64,000 nucleotides of DNA from Alphaproteobacteria bacterium (GTDB lineage: Bacteria; Pseudomonadota; Alphaproteobacteria; Micavibrionales; Micavibrionaceae): positions 46,709-110,708 of the forward strand of contig JAJFGQ010000018.1 in NCBI GenBank assembly GCA_021776075.1, read 5' to 3'. The first letter of the stretch is position 1, and each line of letters opens with the position of its first letter. This document shows, in pieces, positions 58,805-64,000 of this stretch. The notes under the pieces were generated by a model. It was not told where the DNA came from and made no database searches. It saw only the letters and a program-made list of their open reading frames with translations. The position numbers and the translations under genes are program-made.

Positions 58805-60748
58805 GTGAATAATTTTGGACGTAATCTGGTGTTCTGGTTGGCGATTGGTTTAACGCTGGCTTTTCTCTTTAATGTTTTTCAGGGAACGCAGGGGCAGCAG
58901 AATCAGGCCAGCCCGGCGGATGTTATGGCTTATAGTGATTTTATGGCCGAAGCGGCTACGGGTCGTATTTCCGATGTGATTATTAAGGGGCAGAATATTG
59001 AAGGCCATTACAGTGGTACGGGTCAGGATTTCTATGTTCTCGTTCCGAATAATGAAAATATCGTTGATCGACTTTCCGGTACGGGTGTTCGTATTCTGGC
59101 GGAGGCTGAAGAAGGTGAGAAGATCAGCGCCCTGAATATTCTTCTCTCATGGTTTCCGATGCTGCTTTTGATCGGGGTGTGGATTTTCTTTATGCGCCAG
59201 ATGCAGGGCAAGGGTGGAAACGGTGCGATGGGCTTTGGTAAATCCCGCGCCCGCTTGCTGAGTGAGCATCACGGTAAGGTGACTTTTGACGATGTAGCGG
59301 GGATCGATGAAGCGAAGCAGGAACTGGAAGAGGTTGTTGAATTCCTGAAAGACCCGCAGAAATTCCAGCGTTTGGGTGGTAAAATTCCAAAAGGGGCGCT
59401 TCTGGTAGGGCCTCCCGGTACGGGTAAGACCCTTGTGGCACGGGCCGTCGCTGGTGAAGCGGATGTGCCTTTCTTCACGATTTCCGGTTCGGATTTTGTG
59501 GAAATGTTTGTGGGTGTTGGGGCATCCCGTGTGCGGGATATGTTTGAGCAGGGCAAAAAAAATGCACCCTGTATCATCTTTATTGACGAGATTGATGCCG
59601 TGGGGCGCCATCGCGGTGCCGGCCTTGGTGGCGGCAATGATGAACGGGAACAGACACTGAACCAGCTTCTTGTTGAGATGGATGGCTTTGAGGCCAATGA
59701 AGGTGTCATTCTTCTGGCAGCAACGAACCGCCCGGATGTTTTGGACCCGGCATTGCTGCGTCCCGGTCGTTTTGACCGTCAGGTCGTTGTGCCTTTGCCG
59801 GATGTAAAGGGTCGGGAGAAAATTATTACTGTCCATATGAAGAAAGTGCCTTTGTCGAAGAATGTAGATGCCAGTGTTCTGGCGCGCGGTACGCCCGGTT
59901 TTTCCGGTGCTGATCTGGCTAATCTGGTGAATGAAGCGGCTCTTCTGGCGGCCCGGCGTGGGAAGCGCGTTGTGAGTATGGAGGAGTTCGAGGAATCCAA
60001 GGACAAGGTCATGATGGGGACGGAGCGTCGATCCATGGTGATGACGGAGGATGAGAAAAAACTGACGGCCTATCATGAGGGGGGGCATGCCATTGTCGCT
60101 TTGCATGAGGTTGAATCTGATCCGATCCATAAAGCGACGATTATTCCCCGCGGGCGGGCTTTGGGGCTTGTGATGCGCTTGCCGGAAGGTGACAGGATTT
60201 CCATGTCACGGGCAAAATTGAAAGCTGATCTGGCTGTGGCTATGGGTGGTCGGATTGCGGAGGAACTGATTTTCGGTTATGACAAGGTTACAACCGGCGC
60301 TTCAAGCGATATAAAAATGGCGACGAGTATGGCGCGGCATATGGTGACGGAGTGGGGGATGTCTGAAAAGCTCGGTCCGCTGCATTACGGTGCGGATCAG
60401 GAGGAGGTTTTTCTGGGGCATTCTGTGGCGCAGACCAAGAATCTCTCTGATGCTACGGCGGCTCTTGTTGATTCTGAGATCCGGTTGATTGTCGAAACGG
60501 CCTATAGCCGCGCTGAAAAAATATTGCAGGATAATATTGATGAGCTTCATATTCTGGCAAAGGCTTTACTTGAATATGAGCTTCTGTCCGGTGATGAAAT
60601 CAAGGCCGTGTTGCGTGGCGAGCCGATTATTCGTGAAGAATCGCCTGAAGAGGATGAAAACGCCAAGCCAAAAACCTCTGTGCCCACCAGTGGCAGTGGT
60701 ATAGAGGACGATGATTTTGGCATTGATCCCGAACCGCAGGGCGCCTGA
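58805..60748 (+). CDS. ftsH: ATP-dependent zinc metalloprotease FtsH
   Basis: A membrane AAA protease of 647 residues that degrades membrane and regulatory proteins. Two membrane helices (about 6-22 and 103-122) flank a periplasmic domain. The AAA module has Walker A GPPGTGKT (202-209), Walker B IIFIDEID, and the arginine-finger region [16 protein letters not shown]. The zinc site HEGGH is at 424-428 with the downstream acidic ligand. The start codon is GTG. A known FtsH substrate, LpxC, is also encoded in this window, though regulation differs among bacteria. Confidence 0.98.
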   Translation: MNNFGRNLVFWLAIGLTLAFLFNVFQGTQGQQNQASPADVMAYSDFMAEAATGRISDVIIKGQNIEGHYSGTGQDFYVLVPNNENIVDRLSGTGVRILAEAEEGEKISALNILLSWFPMLLLIGVWIFFMRQMQGKGGNGAMGFGKSRARLLSEHHGKVTFDDVAGIDEAKQELEEVVEFLKDPQKFQRLGGKIPKGALLVGPPGTGKTLVARAVAGEADVPFFTISGSDFVEMFVGVGASRVRDMFEQGKKNAPCIIFIDEIDAVGRHRGAGLGGGNDEREQTLNQLLVEMDGFEANEGVILLAATNRPDVLDPALLRPGRFDRQVVVPLPDVKGREKIITVHMKKVPLSKNVDASVLARGTPGFSGADLANLVNEAALLAARRGKRVVSMEEFEESKDKVMMGTERRSMVMTEDEKKLTAYHEGGHAIVALHEVESDPIHKATIIPRGRALGLVMRLPEGDRISMSRAKLKADLAVAMGGRIAEELIFGYDKVTTGASSDIKMATSMARHMVTEWGMSEKLGPLHYGADQEEVFLGHSVAQTKNLSDATAALVDSEIRLIVETAYSRAEKILQDNIDELHILAKALLEYELLSGDEIKAVLRGEPIIREESPEEDENAKPKTSVPTSGSGIEDDDFGIDPEPQGA

Positions 60749-60840
60749 CTTTCTCTTGACATAACTTTTGCTTTTATGCTACCAAGCGTCCATATGAATG
60801 AAATATGGGTGCCTTTTGGTATCAGAAGAGGAAAAAGATT

Positions 60841-61362
60841 ATGAGCGATGCGTTTTGGAACAAAAAAGCTGTTCAGTGGGGTGTGGCCATTCCTGTGGGT
60901 TTGGCTTTTGCTTTTGCCGCCGGATACGGGTATGAGGGCATTACAAACGTTAAAATAGTGAAGGAATTTGTCGATAGGGAAGTGGAAGTTGTCAGAGAAG
61001 TTCCTAAAGAATTTATACCCAAGGGCTATGATTTCATTCCTGAAGGCTACACCGTTCAGCCCGTACCAGATAAAGGCTACATGGAAACGGTTTATGAGTT
61101 CACAAGCCCTTATGATTTGGATAAAAAGATATTTGAAATCAAAGGCAACGTGACGGATGGTTGTACTTTAACGGGGCAATTCGGCCATTGGATTAAGAAT
61201 ACTGGTGAGACTTTCCCCCTCGTAAATGCCTTGCAGGATGCTATGGCTGCGGAACCGCGGCGGCATATTCCCGGTCTGAATAAGAACGTAGCTCAGCATA
61301 TTGGAAAGTTAAAACTGACATGTTGGGTGCCGGGCAAGGATTCCAAACCCGCACCTCAATAA
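60841..61362 (+). CDS. Small membrane-anchored protein of the ftsH-glmM trio, member 1
   Basis: 173 residues, unrecognised. The N-terminus MSDAFWNKKAVQWGVAIP is followed by one membrane helix (about 9-28). A segment rich in Val/Glu/Lys/Pro (EVEVVREVPKEFIPKGYDF) comes next, then a globular part with Cys in DGCTLTGQFG and KLTCWVPG and a KPAPQ end. Both downstream genes share the NKKA-x-QW membrane start and a C-terminal pair of Cys, so the three form a family. A GAGGAAAAAG site precedes the chosen ATG. It lies 92 bases after ftsH. Confidence 0.72.
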   Translation: MSDAFWNKKAVQWGVAIPVGLAFAFAAGYGYEGITNVKIVKEFVDREVEVVREVPKEFIPKGYDFIPEGYTVQPVPDKGYMETVYEFTSPYDLDKKIFEIKGNVTDGCTLTGQFGHWIKNTGETFPLVNALQDAMAAEPRRHIPGLNKNVAQHIGKLKLTCWVPGKDSKPAPQ

Positions 61363-61384
61363 CCTTAAATGAAGGAATAACAGG

Positions 61385-61771
61385 ATGAGTTTTTTAAAGA
61401 ACAAAAAAGCGCAATGGATTTCAACATTATCGTTGTTGGGTGTCTTTGGATTAGTTGCCGGCGGCGCTTTTGAAGATGACGGTTACAGTACCGTAGAGGT
61501 TCTTAATATAAGAAACCCTTACGAGCAGGGCCGTAAGAGCTACACCAATCTTAAGACTAATAATTGCTATATGTGGGGCTATTTCAGGGAAGGTGTAGAC
61601 GATTATAATGCCCGAGCCGCGGTTCTTAAGGGGTTGCGCGGCATTATAGCGACAAAAAAACCGCTTGAAATGCCGGGGTTGATCGGAGATAAAGCGGATA
61701 ACTTCCAATTATTAGCACTCGAATGCAGGGTTAAAGACACACCTAAACCCGCAGGAACAGCGCCCCAATAG
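61385..61771 (+). CDS. Small membrane-anchored protein of the ftsH-glmM trio, member 2
   Basis: 128 residues. It opens MSFLKNKKAQWISTLSLLG, nearly identical to member 3, with one membrane helix (about 10-27). The exposed part has a Cys in TNNCYMWGYFREG and another in LLALECRVKDTP and ends PAGTAPQ, matching the Cys-aromatic-G and L-x-C patterns of the other members. It starts 22 bases after member 1 and has AGGAATAACAGG upstream. Function unknown. Confidence 0.72.
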   Translation: MSFLKNKKAQWISTLSLLGVFGLVAGGAFEDDGYSTVEVLNIRNPYEQGRKSYTNLKTNNCYMWGYFREGVDDYNARAAVLKGLRGIIATKKPLEMPGLIGDKADNFQLLALECRVKDTPKPAGTAPQ

Positions 61772-61793
61772 TTTTGAATAGGAGACGTATGCC

Positions 61794-62159
61794 ATGAGTT
61801 TTTTGAAGAATAAAAAGGCACAATGGATCACAACCTTGTCACTGGCGAGCCTGTTTGGGTTGTACGCAAGTGGTGTTTTTGAAAGCGATTACACAACGGA
61901 GACATTGCTGGATATAGAGACATCTTTTAGCGGTGATTTCAGTGGGTTCGGTGGTATTGGTATTGACGTTGATAACTGTGAACTGGATGGCCGTTTTCGG
62001 GGTGGTTTGAGTCCCGACGAAAGGCTGGCTGTTCTTGTAAAGTTTCATAAGATGATGGCCAATGATGTGCCTGCTATCGTTCCTTTTGTGAAATCCGATC
62101 TAACACCCTTTTCCTGGGTAACACTTGAATGTGATACGCCGAAAACACCGGCACCTTAA
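61794..62159 (+). CDS. Small membrane-anchored protein of the ftsH-glmM trio, member 3
   Basis: 121 residues. It opens MSFLKNKKAQWITTLSLAS (18 of the first 19 positions comparable with member 2), with a membrane helix near 10-27. The exposed part is Gly/Asp-rich (SGDFSGFGGIGIDVDNCELD) and has the paired Cys in DNCELDGRFRGG and VTLECDTPKTP. The divergent middle with a conserved anchor suggests duplication followed by specialisation. A GGAGACG site lies upstream. It is followed 50 bases later by glmM on the same strand. Confidence 0.72.
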   Translation: MSFLKNKKAQWITTLSLASLFGLYASGVFESDYTTETLLDIETSFSGDFSGFGGIGIDVDNCELDGRFRGGLSPDERLAVLVKFHKMMANDVPAIVPFVKSDLTPFSWVTLECDTPKTPAP

Positions 62160-62208
62160 CGTTCATTTCCGGTAGCAATCATCTGCAAACTGGGCTATGC
62201 AGTTAAGT

Positions 62209-63561
62209 ATGACTCGTCAATATTTCGGTACAGATGGAATCAGAGGCCGGGCCAATCAATTTCCCATGACGGCAGATATGGCGCTGAAAGTCGCTATGGC
62301 GACGGCGCTTACTATCAAACATGATAATGGCGGCTTGCATCAGCATCGTGCTGTTATCGGGAAGGATACGCGCCTGTCCGGCTATATGTTGGAACAGGCT
62401 ATGGCCGCAGGGTTTGAAGCCATGGGCATGGATGTTATTTTCCTTGGCCCTTTGCCGACACCGGCTGTGGCGATGTTAACGCGCTCTTTGCGGGCTGACG
62501 TTGGTGTTATGATTTCTGCCTCTCACAACCCATATGAAGATAACGGTATCAAATTATTCGGTTCTAACGGCTATAAGCTCTCGGATAAAATGGAACTGGC
62601 CATTGAGGCGCGTCTGGATCAGGATATGGAGCCTGATCTTGCGCCGCCGGATCGTCTGGGGAAAGCCAACCGTCTTGACGATGCTGCCGGGCGCTATGTT
62701 GAATTTATTAAAGGCAGTTTCCCCCGCCGCCAGAGCCTTGCCGGGCTGAAAATCGTGGTGGATTGCGCGCATGGCGCGGCTTACAAAGTGGCACCGCAGG
62801 TGCTGTGGGAACTGGAAGCCGATGTTGTGCCAATGGGTGTAAAACCAAATGGCCGGAATATCAACGAGGCGTGCGGCGCCACGGCGACAGAGGCGTTACA
62901 GGCCAGAGTGCTGGAAGAAAAGGCCGATATTGGACTGGCGTTGGATGGTGATGCCGACCGTCTGATTATGGTCGATGAAAAAGGGAAGCGCGTTGACGGG
63001 GATCAGTTGATGGCGCTGCTGGCTTGTTCCATGAAGGAACGTGGTGAGTTGAAAGGAAATGCTCTTGTGTCGACAGTGATGTCGAATCTGGGGCTGGAGC
63101 GCTTTCTGGAAGAAAAAGATATAAAGATGATACGGACCCCGGTGGGGGATCGTTATGTTGTGGAGGCTATGCGTTCGGGTGATTACAATCTGGGCGGCGA
63201 ACAATCCGGGCATATTATTCTGTCTGATTACAGCAGAACGGGTGACGGCCTTTTGGCGGCTCTACAGGTTTTAGCTATCTTTAAGAATGCAGAAAAACCG
63301 GCCAGTGAATCTCTGCATATGTTTGAGCCTTTGCCTCAAATATTACGCAATGTACGTTTTAAGAATGGTGCGAAGCCGTTGGATGAGGCGCAGGTCAAGG
63401 ACGCTATCGCTAAGGCGGAGACTACACTGGCTAATGATGGACGTGTGTTGGTGCGTGCATCCGGGACGGAGCCGGTGATCAGGGTGATGGCCGAAGGTAA
63501 TAACGCAGCACTGATTGAAACTGTTGTTTGCGATTTATGCGCCGTTATTGAAAGCCTTTGA
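62209..63561 (+). CDS. glmM: Phosphoglucosamine mutase
   Basis: Interconverts glucosamine-6-phosphate and glucosamine-1-phosphate, feeding UDP-GlcNAc to peptidoglycan and LPS synthesis. The N-terminus is [14 protein letters not shown]. The phospho-Ser is about residue 105 in [14 protein letters not shown]; the metal-binding loop is [10 protein letters not shown]; the sugar loop GGEQSGHI and phosphate site [15 protein letters not shown] are present. I start at the ATG at 62209 (MTRQYFG) because related proteins begin there; an ATG at 62197 would add MQLS. About 450 residues. Confidence 0.96.
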   Translation: MTRQYFGTDGIRGRANQFPMTADMALKVAMATALTIKHDNGGLHQHRAVIGKDTRLSGYMLEQAMAAGFEAMGMDVIFLGPLPTPAVAMLTRSLRADVGVMISASHNPYEDNGIKLFGSNGYKLSDKMELAIEARLDQDMEPDLAPPDRLGKANRLDDAAGRYVEFIKGSFPRRQSLAGLKIVVDCAHGAAYKVAPQVLWELEADVVPMGVKPNGRNINEACGATATEALQARVLEEKADIGLALDGDADRLIMVDEKGKRVDGDQLMALLACSMKERGELKGNALVSTVMSNLGLERFLEEKDIKMIRTPVGDRYVVEAMRSGDYNLGGEQSGHIILSDYSRTGDGLLAALQVLAIFKNAEKPASESLHMFEPLPQILRNVRFKNGAKPLDEAQVKDAIAKAETTLANDGRVLVRASGTEPVIRVMAEGNNAALIETVVCDLCAVIESL

Positions 63562-63649
63562 TAAGTCAGTATAATTTACTCAAATTTGACATCCCTTTAC
63601 CCTTTTCATAATATGCACTGTAGGTTATTTTGGATGAGGAGGAATAAGA

Positions 63650-63937
63650 ATGAAGAATCAGGAACAAAAAATATTGCAGGAACAGCTCTGGGACGCTGCG
63701 GCGCGGGGCGATTGTCGGAAAATTCGTATTTTGTCGGTTGCCGGCGTTGATTTTGATGCCCGCAATGAGGATGGCTTTACGCCTTTTAATGTAGCCACGC
63801 AGTATGGCCACTCGGATGCGGCTATGACGATTTTGGCGGCGCGGGAACTGCAATATTTACAGGAAATGGGCGTTGACCCGTCTGATTACTTCAATGAAAA
63901 GGGCGCCCCCCGGCACGAAGACCGCTCTGCGGCCTGA
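63650..63937 (+). CDS. Short ankyrin-repeat protein
   Basis: A 95-residue protein with about one and a half ankyrin repeats: LWDAAARGDCRKIRILSVAGVDFDARNEDGFTPFNVATQYGHSDAAMTIL in sequence matches the repeat consensus (D-x-x-G-x-TP-h-x-x-A-x-x-x-G). The remainder is polar (MGVDPSDYFNEKG). GAGGAGG precedes the ATG at a good distance. It follows glmM by 88 bases and precedes a hairpin at the window edge. Protein-protein interaction is the likely role; the partner is unknown. Confidence 0.75.
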   Translation: MKNQEQKILQEQLWDAAARGDCRKIRILSVAGVDFDARNEDGFTPFNVATQYGHSDAAMTILAARELQYLQEMGVDPSDYFNEKGAPRHEDRSAA

Positions 63938-63964
63938 CTTTTATTTGAAAATATCTGTAACGGT

Positions 63965-63998
63965 AAAAAAACTGACGACCTATAAGGCCGCCAGTTTC
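63965..63998 (+). terminator. Hairpin after the ankyrin gene, at window edge
   Basis: AAACTGACGACCT (63968-63980) pairs with AGGCCGCCAGTTT (63984/5-63997) through 13 pairs including two G-T, around a short ATA loop. The downstream sequence is cut off by the window end, so a T-run can be only partly judged. Confidence 0.5.
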
Positions 63999-64000
63999 TG

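Noticed and set aside
59147..60130. 327-codon frame antisense to ftsH
   Set aside because: Long only because the strongly coding ftsH has few stops in that antisense frame. The translation is His/Arg/Gln-rich with no recognisable motif.

Overview
The window reads as one contiguous piece of an alphaproteobacterial chromosome. The evidence is a long, canonical alphaproteobacterial division and cell wall (dcw) cluster running from mraZ to ftsZ and lpxC, followed by bamD, recN and ligA. Other support is a transhydrogenase split into three subunits (pntAA, pntAB, pntB), a four-subunit succinate dehydrogenase, a long-linker FtsZ, and a tilS-ftsH-glmM block. Species cannot be read from the sequence. 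The base composition is moderate, and small ankyrin-type proteins and palindromic repeats recur. These would fit a deep-branching, possibly Micavibrio-like or host- or prey-associated lineage, but that is inference.

Layout. 1-2.2 kb: the end of an unidentified gene, a YggU/DUF167 protein, two paralogous secreted or membrane-anchored proteins of unknown function, and a DUF1761 membrane protein. 2.2-6.8 kb (minus strand): sdhC-sdhD-[GxxExxY protein]-sdhA-[small exported protein]-sdhB, an sdh operon carrying two passenger genes. 6.9-12.2 kb: a possible Fe(II)/2-oxoglutarate dioxygenase, exported MsrB, a TerB-like protein, asd, and a soluble PAS hybrid histidine kinase with two receivers and an HPt domain. 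12.2-12.6 kb: RNase P RNA with a terminator. 13.0-13.5 kb: dispersed palindromic repeats and a four-copy MraZ box. 13.5-31.3 kb: mraZ, rsmH, ftsL, ftsI, murE, murF, mraY, murD, ftsW, murG, murC, [repeats plus an AT-rich flavodoxin-like gene], murB, ddl, ftsQ, ftsA. Most junctions overlap by a few bases, as expected for translational coupling. 31.3-34.2 kb: an opposite-strand pair, an OvoA-type ovothiol biosynthesis enzyme and a methyltransferase-like protein, is wedged between ftsA and ftsZ. 34.6-43.1 kb: ftsZ, lpxC, a queuosine-salvage family protein, bamD, recN, ligA. 43.1-48.6 kb (minus): a small conserved protein, two paralogous alpha/beta hydrolases, and pntAA-pntAB-pntB, with PntAA carrying a histone-like Lys/Ala/Pro tail. 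48.8-57.6 kb: a type I secretion system (TolC, ABC transporter, HlyD adaptor), a CHASE2 adenylate cyclase and an ankyrin-like membrane protein. 57.7-64 kb: tilS, ftsH, three tandem paralogous small membrane-anchored proteins of unknown function, glmM, and a short ankyrin protein.

How it fits together. Most of the window makes peptidoglycan precursors (MurA-step products through lipid II), the divisome, lipid A (LpxC), outer membrane (BamD) and UDP-GlcNAc precursors (GlmM). The accessory content is inserted at operon seams. The most interesting items are: the ovothiol pair inside the dcw cluster; a palindromic element translated in frame inside MurB; the tandemly duplicated start site at murE/murF; the PntAA histone-like tail; and the uncharacterised three-gene family between ftsH and glmM. 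I see no tRNA, CRISPR array, prophage or insertion sequence.
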